A stretch of DNA of 64,000 bases, from contig NZ_CP046266.1 of NCBI RefSeq assembly GCF_009720625.1, positions 939,501-1,003,500 of the forward strand, read 5' to 3'. Numbering within the stretch: position 1 is the first letter of the stretch; each line of letters starts with the position of its first letter. The DNA comes from Metabacillus sediminilitoris. GTDB lineage: Bacteria; Bacillota; Bacilli; Bacillales; Bacillaceae. Shown piece after piece: positions 20,812-30,067 of this stretch. A program made the translations under genes and the position numbers. Below the pieces are notes generated by a model. It worked only from the letters and a program-made list of their open reading frames with translations. It was not told the origin of the DNA and searched no databases.

Positions 20812-22509
20812 ATGAAAAAGTCAAAATATTTTCTACTTTTAGCTTTATCACTCATACTTAGCATGTTTTTAGCTGCATGTAATTATGGCGGCGGTGATTC
20901 AGCTGGTGACGAGAAAGAAAATGGTGCTGATGAGGGGAAAGCAGCAGCACAAGAAATAAAAGCATTGGAATCAGCATTAATTCCAGCGATGGATAGTGTT
21001 ATGGCTCAAGATACTGTAAGTTTTTCTACTTTAAATAACGTAAATGAAGGTTTATATCGTCTTGATCCAAATCAAGAAGTTGTACCTGGTATGGCTGATG
21101 GCGAACCAGAAGTAAGTGAAGATGGAACAGTATATACATTTAAATTAAGAGATGCGAAATGGTCAAATGGAGATCCTGTAACCGCTAACGATTTCGTATA
21201 TGCATGGCAACGTGCAATTGATCCAAAAAATGCATCACCATATGGTCCATATATGATGGATGGAAAAATCAAAGGTGCTGCTGAAATTTCTGCTGCTGGT
21301 GCAGAGAAAAAAGAAGTTGATCTTAACACTTTAGGCGTTAAAGCAATTGATGAGAAAACTCTTGAAGTTACTTTGGAAAGACCAATTCCATACTTCTTAT
21401 CATTAATGGCGTTCCCAACATTCTATCCGCAAAACCAAAAATTTGTTGAAGAACAAGGGGCTGACTACGCTAAAACTGCTGAAAACCTAGTATATAACGG
21501 TCCATTTGCGTTAAGTGGCTGGGATGGAAGCACAGATTCTTCATGGACATATACAAAAAATAAAGAGTATTGGGATGCAGAAACAGTTAAGTTAGAAAAA
21601 GTTCAATGGAATGTGCTACAAGAATCTCAAGCTGCTGCAAATGCGTTTGAAACAGGTGAAGCAGATATCACTCCTAAACTTTCATCTGACATCGTACCTC
21701 AATATGAAGGTGATGAAAGATTAGTTAAATGGTTAGAACCAACAATTTTCTGGTTGAAAATGAACCAAAAAGATAATGAAGCTTTACAAAATGTAGATGT
21801 ACGTAAAGCAATTGCACAAGCAATTAATAAAGAAGATTTCGTTAACAGTGTATTAAACAACGGTTCAATCGTTGCGAACTATGCAGTACCAAACGAATTT
21901 GTTAAGAATGATGAAACAGGTAAAGACTTCCGTGAAATTAATGGAAATGAACTATTACCATACAACCTTGACGAAGCGAAAAAAGCTTGGGAAAAAGGTT
22001 TAGCTGCAATTGGAACAGATTCAGTTGAACTTAGATATTTAACAGATGATACTGAAACAGCTAAGAAAACAGCTGAATACATTAAAAACCAATTAGAAAC
22101 AAATCTTACTGGTTTAACAATTAAAGTTGAAAGTGTACCGTTCAGTGTACGTCTAGATCGCGAAAATTCTCAGGATTATGATCTTCAATTAGCTGGTTGG
22201 GGTCCTGACTATTTAGATCCTATGACATTCTCTGATCTTTGGTTAACAGGCGGCGGTAATAACAAAATGGATTACTCAAATGCAAAATATGATCAGTTAG
22301 TGAAAGATGCACAAACAACACTAGCTCAAAAACCAGTTGAGCGTTATGAAGCTTTAGCAGATGCTGAAAAAATCTTACTTGAAGAAGATGCTGCAATTGC
22401 TCCACTATATCAACGTTCATCTAACCTATTAGTTAATGATAAAATTGACAACTTTACTTATCATTTAGTAGGTCCTGAGTATAGCTACAAATGGACTTCT
22501 GTAAAATAA
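20812..22509 (+). CDS. oppA: oligopeptide ABC transporter, substrate-binding lipoprotein
   Basis: Extracellular peptide receptor of the Opp importer, 565 residues. A lipoprotein signal peptide with LSMFLAAC places the lipidated Cys at 23, followed by an acidic low-complexity linker (about residues 26-48) and the SBP family 5 domain. AFPTFYPQNQKFVE and the C-terminal SYKWTSVK are usual for OppA. The RBS is AGAAGGGGG. It precedes oppB by 223 bases holding two hairpins, which should set a higher oppA level than oppBCDF. Confidence 0.95.
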   Translation: MKKSKYFLLLALSLILSMFLAACNYGGGDSAGDEKENGADEGKAAAQEIKALESALIPAMDSVMAQDTVSFSTLNNVNEGLYRLDPNQEVVPGMADGEPEVSEDGTVYTFKLRDAKWSNGDPVTANDFVYAWQRAIDPKNASPYGPYMMDGKIKGAAEISAAGAEKKEVDLNTLGVKAIDEKTLEVTLERPIPYFLSLMAFPTFYPQNQKFVEEQGADYAKTAENLVYNGPFALSGWDGSTDSSWTYTKNKEYWDAETVKLEKVQWNVLQESQAAANAFETGEADITPKLSSDIVPQYEGDERLVKWLEPTIFWLKMNQKDNEALQNVDVRKAIAQAINKEDFVNSVLNNGSIVANYAVPNEFVKNDETGKDFREINGNELLPYNLDEAKKAWEKGLAAIGTDSVELRYLTDDTETAKKTAEYIKNQLETNLTGLTIKVESVPFSVRLDRENSQDYDLQLAGWGPDYLDPMTFSDLWLTGGGNNKMDYSNAKYDQLVKDAQTTLAQKPVERYEALADAEKILLEEDAAIAPLYQRSSNLLVNDKIDNFTYHLVGPEYSYKWTSVK

Positions 22510-22602
22510 TGTTGATTTAGTTATTTTTGATAGGGCAACAATGGCTTTCATTGTCCTTTGAAAGTAACACTTTTTAAGGGAAGTATAAGAAAAACGATTT
22601 GA

Positions 22603-22635
22603 TGGCTTCTTTTATAAGAAGCCAAGTTTTTCTAT
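22603..22635 (+). terminator. oppA 3' hairpin, partial terminator
   Basis: GGCTTCTT / AAGAAGCC stem with a short loop, then AAGTTTTTCT. It fits an attenuating terminator between oppA and the downstream opp genes. Confidence 0.7.
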
Positions 22636-22636
22636 T

Positions 22637-22672
22637 AAAAGAGAGTATATTGTAAAAATATACTCTCTTTCC
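22637..22672 (+). other. second hairpin between oppA and oppB
   Basis: A perfect AAGAGAGTATAT / ATATACTCTCTT stem with a 7-base loop, directly after the first hairpin and 60 bases before oppB. It is followed by only TTTCCC, so it may be an mRNA stabiliser or a processing site instead of a terminator. Confidence 0.6.
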
Positions 22673-22732
22673 CTTGAAAGGAAATTGTCGAATATTGAAG
22701 AAAATTCAAAATCTTTAGGAGGTGCAAATGAA

Positions 22733-23662
22733 ATGGTTAAATACTTAACTCAACGCGTTATTTATATGATCATTACTCTATTTTTAATTGCCACTTTTAC
22801 CTTTTTCCTCATGAAAATAATCCCTGGTACACCTTTTACAAATGCTAGTAAATTATCAGAAGCACAGCTTTCTATCATGATAAACAAGTATGGCCTAAAC
22901 GAGCCAGTTCCAGTTCAATACATGAACTATATCGTAAATTTATTGAAGGGAGATTTAGGGGTATCTTTTCAATTTGATAATGTTGGTGTAACAGAAATCC
23001 TAATGAATAGCATTGGTCCTTCAGCAACTCTAGGGTTTCAAGCGATTCTTTTTGGATCGATCTTTGGTATCATTTTAGGAGTGATTTCAGCTCTCCGTCA
23101 AAATACATGGGTTGACTACGGTTCTACATTAATAGCAGTCCTTGGAAAATCAATCCCATCCTTTGTATTTGCAGGCCTTTTGCAATATTACATTGGAGTA
23201 AAACTAGGGTGGTTCCCCGTTGCCTTCTGGCGCGGGCCGGAATATTCAGTTCTACCTACGATTGCTTTAGCCATGTTTCCATTAGCAACGACTGCCCGTT
23301 TCGTACGAACAGAAATGGTAGAGGTTATGGAATCTGACTATATTACCCTTGCAAAAGCTAAAGGTGCAAGCTGGTTTGATATCGCCTTTAAACATGCGCT
23401 TCGTAATGCATTAATTCCTGTCATTACCGTTTTAGGTCCGTTGGTAGTTAGTTTAATGACTGGTTCACTTGTTATTGAAAAAATATTCGGTATCCCTGGA
23501 ATTGGAGAGCAATTTGTTAAATCTATTACTGTTAATGATTATCCTGTCATTATGGGAACAACAATTTTATTTGCCGTTCTATTTGTAGTAGTTATTTTAA
23601 TCGTTGACCTTCTATATGGAATAATTGATCCGCGGATTCGTTTAGCGGGAGGGAAAAAATAA
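22733..23662 (+). CDS. oppB: oligopeptide ABC transporter permease OppB
   Basis: Inner-membrane permease with six expected transmembrane segments, 309 residues. The EAA loop EVMESDYITLAKAKGASWFDIAFKHALRNALIPV contacts the ATPases and is intact (about residues 200-235). The ATG at 22733 is preceded by AGGAGGTG at good spacing; the frame is open upstream to 22685 without a ribosome site. It overlaps oppC by one base (TAATG). Confidence 0.95.
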   Translation: MVKYLTQRVIYMIITLFLIATFTFFLMKIIPGTPFTNASKLSEAQLSIMINKYGLNEPVPVQYMNYIVNLLKGDLGVSFQFDNVGVTEILMNSIGPSATLGFQAILFGSIFGIILGVISALRQNTWVDYGSTLIAVLGKSIPSFVFAGLLQYYIGVKLGWFPVAFWRGPEYSVLPTIALAMFPLATTARFVRTEMVEVMESDYITLAKAKGASWFDIAFKHALRNALIPVITVLGPLVVSLMTGSLVIEKIFGIPGIGEQFVKSITVNDYPVIMGTTILFAVLFVVVILIVDLLYGIIDPRIRLAGGKK

Positions 23663-24684
23663 TGACACAAGAAAAATTAACAAAAGACATGATCGAACCC
23701 GCACACATAGATTCATCAAAGAGTGAAGAAATTTCTAAACCAAGTTTAAATTTTTGGCAGGATGCATGGTTAGGTTTTAAAAAGAATAAAGCTGCGATTG
23801 TTAGTTTAGTCGTATTAGCATTATTAACAATTATGGCTCTTGTTGGTCCTCATTTAAGCGGATATAACTATAGTGACCAAAATTTAAAACATAATAATTT
23901 ACCGCCAAGAATTCCTGTATTAGAAAATATTAGCTGGCTGCCATTTGACGGTGATTTAGAACGGAAAAATGGTGACGTCTATAATGCCTATGAGCAAAAG
24001 AATGTTGATGAATATTATTGGCTTGGTACCGACAGCTTAGGCCGTGACATCTTTACTCGTGTTTGGGTTGGTACACAAGTTTCCTTATATATTGCTGTGT
24101 TAGCAGCGGTTATTGATATGGTAATAGGCGTTATTTACGGAGCTGTTTCAGGCTTTTTCGGCGGACGTACAGATAATGTTATGCAACGTATTACAGAAAT
24201 ATTAGTAGGGATACCTAACCTTGTCGTTGTTATTCTTATGATTATCGTGTTAGATCCAGGTATCTTATCAATTACAATCGCCTTAACAATCACGGGCTGG
24301 GTCGGTATGGCCAGGGTAGTTCGTGCACAAGTAATGAAATTAAAACAACAAGAGTATGTTTTAGCGTCACGAACACTTGGACTTTCAAACGGTAAAATTA
24401 TTTGGAAACATCTGCTTCCAAATTTAGCTGGTGTTATTATCATTAATACGATGTTTACAATACCAAATGCCATTTTCTTTGAAGCATTTTTAAGTTTTAT
24501 TGGTCTCGGTTTACAGCCGCCATTAGCGTCATTAGGAACGTTAATTGACGACGGTTTTAAAGTACTACAGTTATACCCTTATCAAATGATTATTCCTGCA
24601 GTCGTTATTAGTGTCATTATGATTTGTTTTAACATGATTGCAGATGGTCTTCGTGACGCCTTAGATCCGAAAATGCGCGACTAG
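23662..24684 (+). CDS. oppC: oligopeptide ABC transporter permease OppC
   Basis: Second permease of the Opp importer, 340 residues. A cytoplasmic N-terminal tail of about 45 residues precedes the first membrane segment, then comes the long extracytoplasmic loop with YYWLGTDSLGRDIFTRVWVG, a signature of OppC/DppC. The EAA loop QQEYVLASRTLGLSNGKIIWKHLLPN follows. The start is coupled to the oppB stop. Confidence 0.95.
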   Translation: MTQEKLTKDMIEPAHIDSSKSEEISKPSLNFWQDAWLGFKKNKAAIVSLVVLALLTIMALVGPHLSGYNYSDQNLKHNNLPPRIPVLENISWLPFDGDLERKNGDVYNAYEQKNVDEYYWLGTDSLGRDIFTRVWVGTQVSLYIAVLAAVIDMVIGVIYGAVSGFFGGRTDNVMQRITEILVGIPNLVVVILMIIVLDPGILSITIALTITGWVGMARVVRAQVMKLKQQEYVLASRTLGLSNGKIIWKHLLPNLAGVIIINTMFTIPNAIFFEAFLSFIGLGLQPPLASLGTLIDDGFKVLQLYPYQMIIPAVVISVIMICFNMIADGLRDALDPKMRD

Positions 24685-24704
24685 AAAAGGTAGGTGAATA
24701 ATAA

Positions 24705-25748
24705 ATGGAAAAAATCTTAGAAGTGAAAGACTTGCATATATCATTCCACACGTATTCAGGGGAAGTGCAAGCTATTCGTGGAGTTAATTTTGATTTATTT
24801 AAAGGTGAAACACTAGCAATTGTAGGTGAGTCTGGTTCAGGTAAATCAGTCACAACAAAAACAATAATGCGTCTGTTACCTGAATCAAATTCAGAAATTA
24901 AGAACGGTGAGATCCTTTTTGATGGTAAGGATTTGGCGAAATTATCCAACAAAGCGATGCAAAAAATTCGTGGAAAAGACATTTCGATGATTTTCCAGGA
25001 TCCAATGACATCGTTAAATCCAACAATGAAAATTGGAAAACAAATTATTGAGCCAATTGTGAAGCACCAAAATTTAAGTAAAGCAGCTGCAAAGGATCGT
25101 GCGATTGATATATTAAGACTTGTAGGCATTCCACAACCTGAAGTCCGTTTTAATCAATACCCGCATCAATTTTCAGGTGGGATGAGACAGAGGGTTGTTA
25201 TCGCAATTGCTCTTGCATGTAATCCAAAGGTATTAATTGCAGATGAACCGACAACTGCATTAGATGTTACAATCCAGGCGCAAATTCTTGAGCTAATGAA
25301 GGAATTACAGAAGAAGATTGATACGTCGATTATTTTTATTACCCATGATTTAGGTGTTGTAGCAAATGTTGCTGATCGTGTTGCAGTTATGTATGGTGGG
25401 AAAATTGTTGAAATTGGAACAGTTGATGAAGTTTTCTACAATCCACAACATCCTTATACTTGGGGATTGATTAGCTCAATGCCTAGTCTTGATGCAGAAG
25501 ATGAAGAATTATATGCCATTCCAGGTACACCGCCAGATCTATTAAATCCGCCAAAAGGCGATGCGTTTGCACCACGTAATGAATATGCAATGAAAATCGA
25601 TTTAGAACAGCAGCCGCCAATGTTTAAAGTATCTGATACACATTATGCTGCAACATGGTTATTACATCCGGATGCGCCAAAGGTTGAGCCGCCTGCTGCA
25701 GTAAAACGACGTCAACGTCAATTCCCTGAAAAAAAGGAGGGAAATTAA
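24705..25748 (+). CDS. oppD: oligopeptide ABC transporter ATPase OppD
   Basis: ATP-binding subunit, 347 residues. Walker A GESGSGKS at residues 41-48, signature FSGGMRQRV, Walker B VLIADEPTTALD and the H-loop THDLG are all intact. The C-terminal oligopeptide-transporter extension with IPGTPPDLLNPPKG is present. The gene is 20 bases after oppC and one base before oppF, with the oppF RBS inside its 3' end. Confidence 0.95.
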   Translation: MEKILEVKDLHISFHTYSGEVQAIRGVNFDLFKGETLAIVGESGSGKSVTTKTIMRLLPESNSEIKNGEILFDGKDLAKLSNKAMQKIRGKDISMIFQDPMTSLNPTMKIGKQIIEPIVKHQNLSKAAAKDRAIDILRLVGIPQPEVRFNQYPHQFSGGMRQRVVIAIALACNPKVLIADEPTTALDVTIQAQILELMKELQKKIDTSIIFITHDLGVVANVADRVAVMYGGKIVEIGTVDEVFYNPQHPYTWGLISSMPSLDAEDEELYAIPGTPPDLLNPPKGDAFAPRNEYAMKIDLEQQPPMFKVSDTHYAATWLLHPDAPKVEPPAAVKRRQRQFPEKKEGN

Positions 25749-25749
25749 A

Positions 25750-26688
25750 ATGGCGAACACTGAAAAATTAGTTGAAATTAAAAATTTAAAACAATATTTT
25801 AATGTTGGTAAAGCGAACGAAGTAAAAGCAGTCGATAATATTTCGTTTGATATTTACAAAGGTGAAACCTTAGGTTTAGTAGGTGAATCAGGTTGTGGAA
25901 AATCAACAACAGGTCGTACGATTATTCGCTTATATGATGCTACTGACGGTGAAGTCATTTTTAACGGTGAAAATGTCCACGGCAAAAAGTCAAAGGCACA
26001 ACTAAAGGAATTCAACCGAAAAATGCAAATGATTTTCCAGGATCCTCAAGCTTCATTAAATCCGAGAATGAAGGTCTCCGATATCATTGCTGAAGGAATT
26101 GATATTCATGGTCTTGCAAAGTCAAAAAAAGAAAGAATGAACAGAGTCATCGAACTCCTTGAAACGGTTGGTTTAAACAAAGAACATGCAAATCGTTACC
26201 CACATGAGTTTAGCGGTGGACAACGCCAACGTATAGGGATTGCACGTGCTCTTGCCGTTAAGCCTGAATTTATCATTGCAGATGAACCAATCTCTGCTCT
26301 TGATGTATCAATACAAGCACAAGTTGTAAACTTAATGAAAAACCTACAAAAGGAAAAAGGGCTTACTTATTTATTTATCGCTCATGACCTTTCAATGGTT
26401 AAATATATAAGTGATCGAATTGGTGTTATGTATTTCGGAAAGTTAGTTGAACTTGCAGATGCTGATGAGCTTTACAATAATCCGATTCATCCTTATACAC
26501 AATCATTATTATCTGCGATCCCGCTTCCAGATCCAGATTATGAACGGACTCGTGTAAGAAAAACGTATGATCCAAGCATGCACAATTACACACCAGACGA
26601 AGTAGTTGAATTCCGTGAAGTGAAACCAGGTCACTTTGTAATGTGTTCACAAGCAGAATTTGAGAAATATAAACAACAGCATTCATAA
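25750..26688 (+). CDS. oppF: oligopeptide ABC transporter ATPase OppF
   Basis: Second ATPase, 312 residues, pairing with OppD. Walker A GESGCGKS at residues 45-52, signature FSGGQRQRIG, Walker B FIIADEPISALD and the C-terminal AIPLPDPDYERTR extension are present. It starts after AAAAGGAGGG within the oppD end. It is the last gene of the opp operon, followed by the strong terminator at 26698. Confidence 0.95.
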   Translation: MANTEKLVEIKNLKQYFNVGKANEVKAVDNISFDIYKGETLGLVGESGCGKSTTGRTIIRLYDATDGEVIFNGENVHGKKSKAQLKEFNRKMQMIFQDPQASLNPRMKVSDIIAEGIDIHGLAKSKKERMNRVIELLETVGLNKEHANRYPHEFSGGQRQRIGIARALAVKPEFIIADEPISALDVSIQAQVVNLMKNLQKEKGLTYLFIAHDLSMVKYISDRIGVMYFGKLVELADADELYNNPIHPYTQSLLSAIPLPDPDYERTRVRKTYDPSMHNYTPDEVVEFREVKPGHFVMCSQAEFEKYKQQHS

Positions 26689-26697
26689 TGATGGAAT

Positions 26698-26735
26698 AAG
26701 ATTGCCCCGATTTTAAACGGGGCAATCTTTTTTTT
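26698..26735 (+). terminator. opp operon terminator
   Basis: AAGATTGCCCCG / CGGGGCAATCTT stem with an 8-base loop and eight following T residues. Confidence 0.92.
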
Positions 26736-26837
26736 GATTGAAGAAATTTATTTAGGTGAATAGGTGTTTATTCTTAAGAAAGAAGGGAATATATAAACCA
26801 GAAGAATATAATGAAGGTTGTAATAAGGAGTAGAATG

Positions 26838-27416
26838 ATGAACTGGTATGAAAAATTAAATCAATATTTTCCAATTGAAGAAATGAAGTCAAAAAAGCAT
26901 ATGGAGATGTTACTTAAAGAAAAGGGTGATATCTATCATAAAGACGAAGGTAAAAACCATGTAATGATGTATGCAGAGCTTAATGATTTTATTTTTATTG
27001 ATTATATCTTTGTTTCAAAAAATGCCAGGGGTGAAGGTCTTGGCCACAAGCTTTTAGAAAAGCTAAAGAAAAAAGGCAAGCCAATCATTCTGGAAGTTGA
27101 ACCGATTAATTATGAGGATACAGATACTGAAAAAAGAATAAATTTTTATAAAAGAGAGAACTTTCAACACGCACAATCAATTGGTTATGAACGTCGTTCC
27201 CTTGCAACAAATGAAGTGAATAAAATGGAAATACTTTATTGGGCTCCGCATAATGAGTCAGAAGAGATGATCTATGATGCGATGATAAGAACATATAATT
27301 TGATTCATACGTTTAAAGATAAAGAGCTTTACGGTGAATCATATGATCCAGCAAGTGAAGTTTTAACTTTTTACGAGGATAGCCCAAGCCAAAATATTTT
27401 CGATGAACAAGCGTAA
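26838..27416 (+). CDS. yjbC: YjbC, GNAT-family acetyltransferase
   Basis: 192 residues, exactly the B. subtilis YjbC length. The GNAT acetyl-CoA loop is seen in VSKNARGEGLGHKLLEKL (about residues 60-77); the second half with IGYERRSLATNEVNKMEILYW is specific to this family. The ATG at 26838 (MNWYEKL) is 7 bases after AAGGAG. Substrate unknown. It stands between the opp operon and spxA, as in B. subtilis. Confidence 0.85.
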   Translation: MNWYEKLNQYFPIEEMKSKKHMEMLLKEKGDIYHKDEGKNHVMMYAELNDFIFIDYIFVSKNARGEGLGHKLLEKLKKKGKPIILEVEPINYEDTDTEKRINFYKRENFQHAQSIGYERRSLATNEVNKMEILYWAPHNESEEMIYDAMIRTYNLIHTFKDKELYGESYDPASEVLTFYEDSPSQNIFDEQA

Positions 27417-27694
27417 TTGAGAATGAAAAAGTAAATTGAGGGAATAGAATGATTATTATCATTCGTACATAAGTCATCATTTGAAATATGTCATATTTTC
27501 TAACAATATGATTGATTCAGTACTATTAAGCACTTATGATGAATGTAATGGTTTTGTCACACAATAACTATATGCATACTTACTTTTTTATAGTATAATC
27601 AGAATAGGAATTCTTATTTTAAAGTAATTTCAATTTCCATATACGATTTGGATGATATTAACTCATTCTATACTTAGAGGAGTGAAGGATAATA
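27417..27694 (+). other. spxA upstream region
   Basis: 278 AT-rich bases. A good -10 TATAAT at 27594-27599 lacks a good -35 at 16-18 bases. In B. subtilis several promoters and PerR/YodB sites serve spx; I cannot assign those operators here by eye. Confidence 0.4.
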
Positions 27695-28090
27695 ATGGTT
27701 ACATTATTTACATCACCAAGCTGTACATCTTGCAGAAAAGCTAAATCATGGTTAGAAGAACATGAAATTGAATACACAGAACGAAATATTTTCTCAGAGC
27801 ATTTGACAATTCAAGAAATTAAAGAAATCTTAAGAATGACTGAGGATGGAACAGATGAAATCATTTCAACTCGTTCAAAGGTTTTCCAAAAGTTAAATGT
27901 CAACCTCGAAACAATGCCTTTACAAGATTTATATAATCTTATTCAAGATAATCCAGGTCTTCTTCGCAGACCGATTATTATTGATGAAAAGAGACTTCAG
28001 GTTGGTTACAATGAGGATGAAATTCGTCGTTTTCTTCCACGTCGTGTTCGAACTTTCCAGCTACAAGAAGCACAGCGTTTAGTTAACTAA
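27695..28090 (+). CDS. spxA: Spx, redox-sensing RNA polymerase-binding regulator
   Basis: 131-residue ArsC-like protein. The CxxC redox switch is Cys10-Cys13 in [11 protein letters not shown], and the [10 protein letters not shown] region and C-terminal [21 protein letters not shown] are highly conserved. Spx binds the RNA polymerase alpha C-terminal domain and turns on thiol-stress genes. Its level is set by ClpXP helped by SpxH, whose gene lies about 10 kb downstream in this window. RBS AGAGGAGTG. Confidence 0.97.
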   Translation: MVTLFTSPSCTSCRKAKSWLEEHEIEYTERNIFSEHLTIQEIKEILRMTEDGTDEIISTRSKVFQKLNVNLETMPLQDLYNLIQDNPGLLRRPIIIDEKRLQVGYNEDEIRRFLPRRVRTFQLQEAQRLVN

Positions 28091-28098
28091 ATATTTAG

Positions 28099-28185
28099 AT
28101 ATAGAGAGGCAAATTTTAATGTAAACATAAATCTAAGCAAAGGCTTAGATTTGTGAGAGTCATTAGAATATGCCTCTTCATGTAT
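28099..28185. terminator. nested hairpins between spxA and yjbE
   Basis: An inner AAATCTAAGC / GCTTAGATTT stem (28129-28152) is enclosed by outer arms AGAGAGGCA and TGCCTCTT. It lies between convergent genes and is likely a shared transcription end, though the T runs are weak. Confidence 0.5.
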
Positions 28186-28196
28186 TTCCCTCTAAC

Positions 28197-28877
28197 TTAA
28201 GTTTTCCGTTGGGAAAATACCTGAACAATTTGTTGATAAAGGATTCCGGCAAAAAGAATGAACGATGTTGTTAAGAATGGTAAACTTTGAGCAATTGTTG
28301 GATGTGTCATATAAATTGTTTGAAGTTGATGTTCTTCAATAATCATTTTTCCTGCTGTAAATGCAAGTAATCCGCCACCAACATAAATAAGGAACGGGTA
28401 TTTGGTTAATAAGACAAGAATAATTTTACTTCCCCATATGATGATAGGAATTGAGATGAATAATCCAATCGCCACAAGGATCATATGCCCCTGTGCAGCA
28501 CCGGCTACCGCAATAACATTATCAAATCCCATTAATAAATCAGCGATAACGATTGTTTGGATAGCTTTCCATAATGATCCATGGCTTTTTATTTTATTTG
28601 TGTCATCTTCTCGACCTGTAATTAAATGAAAAGCTATGTACAGGAGGAAGACGCCGCCAATTAGTTGTAAAAATGGAATTTTTAATAAGTAGACAGCAAT
28701 TAATGTAATGAGAATTCGAATAACAATTGCAAGCATTGTCCCTAATATAATCGCTTTATTTCGCTGAACAACGGGTAAATTACGACATGCCATAGCAATT
28801 ACCACTGCATTATCAGCACCCAATACTAGATCAATTCCGATGATTACGAGTAGTGATAAAAAAAATTCTTGTTCCAT
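28197..28877 (-). CDS. yjbE: YjbE, TerC-family membrane protein
   Basis: 226-residue polytopic membrane protein of the TerC family. ADNAVVIAMACRNLP near the N-terminus and the mid-sequence LLMGFDNVIAVAGAAQG carry the conserved acidic/Asn metal-binding pair of the family. TerC members including B. subtilis homologues are linked to manganese export and metalation of exported enzymes. It lies between spxA and mecA as in B. subtilis; I see no yybP-ykoY-type manganese riboswitch in front of it. Confidence 0.85.
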   Translation of the reverse strand: MEQEFFLSLLVIIGIDLVLGADNAVVIAMACRNLPVVQRNKAIILGTMLAIVIRILITLIAVYLLKIPFLQLIGGVFLLYIAFHLITGREDDTNKIKSHGSLWKAIQTIVIADLLMGFDNVIAVAGAAQGHMILVAIGLFISIPIIIWGSKIILVLLTKYPFLIYVGGGLLAFTAGKMIIEEHQLQTIYMTHPTIAQSLPFLTTSFILFAGILYQQIVQVFSQRKT

Positions 28878-29215
28878 ATTTTATCCCTCTTTCAGCTTAT
28901 TGACTGCTCGTACAAGTATATGAAATCATTCATAAAATATGATCAAAGAATCATATAGGTAAATTAACTGTTTTTATATATTCAGAGTTTTTTTATTTCC
29001 TTTCAACTCTTTTTATCATAAAATAGGAGTACAAGATTCTTTCATAAATGGAAGGTTCTTTTCATAATTGGGTGTGGCTTTTCGCTGATGGAGGTTACAC
29101 AAACATTTTACCTACGATTAGAAATAGAATTTTTTGGGTAAAGTGTAGTAAAGTACAACTGCCCTTGAGGGGGGTTGTCCCTTCAACATATTATATAGAA
29201 GGGAAGGTTTGCGAA
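28878..29215. other. yjbE-mecA divergent intergenic region
   Basis: 338 AT-rich bases. A short hairpin (ACAAC...CCC / GGGG...GTTGT, 29155-29178) lies in the probable mecA leader. The mecA frame happens to be open through 29048-29215 but lacks a ribosome site and family similarity. No other gene seen. Confidence 0.45.
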
Positions 29216-29887
29216 ATGGAGATAGAGCGCATAAACGAACATACTGTAAAGTTTTATATTTCGTATTTAGATATAGAAGAGCGTGGATTTGATCGTGATG
29301 AAATATGGTATAATCGCGAACGCAGTGAAGAACTTTTTTGGGAAATGATGGATGAAGTTCATGAAGAAGAGGAGTTTATGGTTGAAGGGCCACTTTGGAT
29401 TCAAATTCAGGCACTTGATAAAGGGCTGGAAGTTATTGTAACAAAAGCACAAGTGGCAAAAGATGGACAAAAAATTGAACTCCCATTCTCTGATGATAAA
29501 CTAAAAGAAATTCCTGTTGATGATAATGTATCAGCGATTTTAGAGCAAAATTTTAATCATACAGGCACTTCAAAAGATGAACTAATTGAAGAGGAAGATC
29601 AACAGCTTCAATTTGTTATAAAGTTTGATGATTTGGAAAATTTAATTTCTCTATCTAAATATTCATTATTAACTGGAATGAAAAATCATCTATATTCACT
29701 TGATGGTAACTATTATTTATTCATTGAGTTTAATGACGAGGTTTTGGATGAAGAAATAGAAAATACTTTAAGTATCATACTTGAATATGGACAAGAATCA
29801 CGAGTAACGATTCATCGCCTTGAAGAGTACGGAAAGGTCATTGCGAAAGAGCACGCCTTAAAAGTAATAAAGAAGCATTTTGCTTAA
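29216..29887 (+). CDS. mecA: MecA, ClpC adaptor
   Basis: 223-residue adaptor that hands ComK and other proteins to ClpCP and also inhibits Spx-dependent transcription. The N-terminal substrate-binding domain starts MEIERINEHTVKFYISYLDIE, an acidic linker follows (about residues 85-125), and the C-terminal ClpC-binding domain contains FDDLENLISLSKY. The chosen ATG gives the usual length. It lies between yjbE and cls; coiA, a ComK-regulated competence gene, follows. Confidence 0.94.
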   Translation: MEIERINEHTVKFYISYLDIEERGFDRDEIWYNRERSEELFWEMMDEVHEEEEFMVEGPLWIQIQALDKGLEVIVTKAQVAKDGQKIELPFSDDKLKEIPVDDNVSAILEQNFNHTGTSKDELIEEEDQQLQFVIKFDDLENLISLSKYSLLTGMKNHLYSLDGNYYLFIEFNDEVLDEEIENTLSIILEYGQESRVTIHRLEEYGKVIAKEHALKVIKKHFA

Positions 29888-29892
29888 TGAGA

Positions 29893-29926
29893 AAAGCCGA
29901 TTTCTATAGAAATCGGCTTTCTTTTT
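29893..29926 (+). terminator. mecA terminator
   Basis: AAAGCCGATTTC / GAAATCGGCTTT stem with a TATA loop, then CTTTTT. Confidence 0.9.
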
Positions 29927-30067
29927 ACAAAAATAAATGGTGAAATAGGGTAAAACAATTGTTACAGTAACACAATAAGGAATACATTATTTAAAACCAA
30001 GAAATAAATAGGTTTTGTTTCAGATAAAAATGGGAAGTTAGAATAAGAAATAAGTAAGGTGAAACCA

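Noticed and set aside
29048..29215. N-terminal extension of mecA by 56 codons
   Set aside because: No ribosome site, composition of noncoding leader, and MecA proteins begin at MEIERIN.
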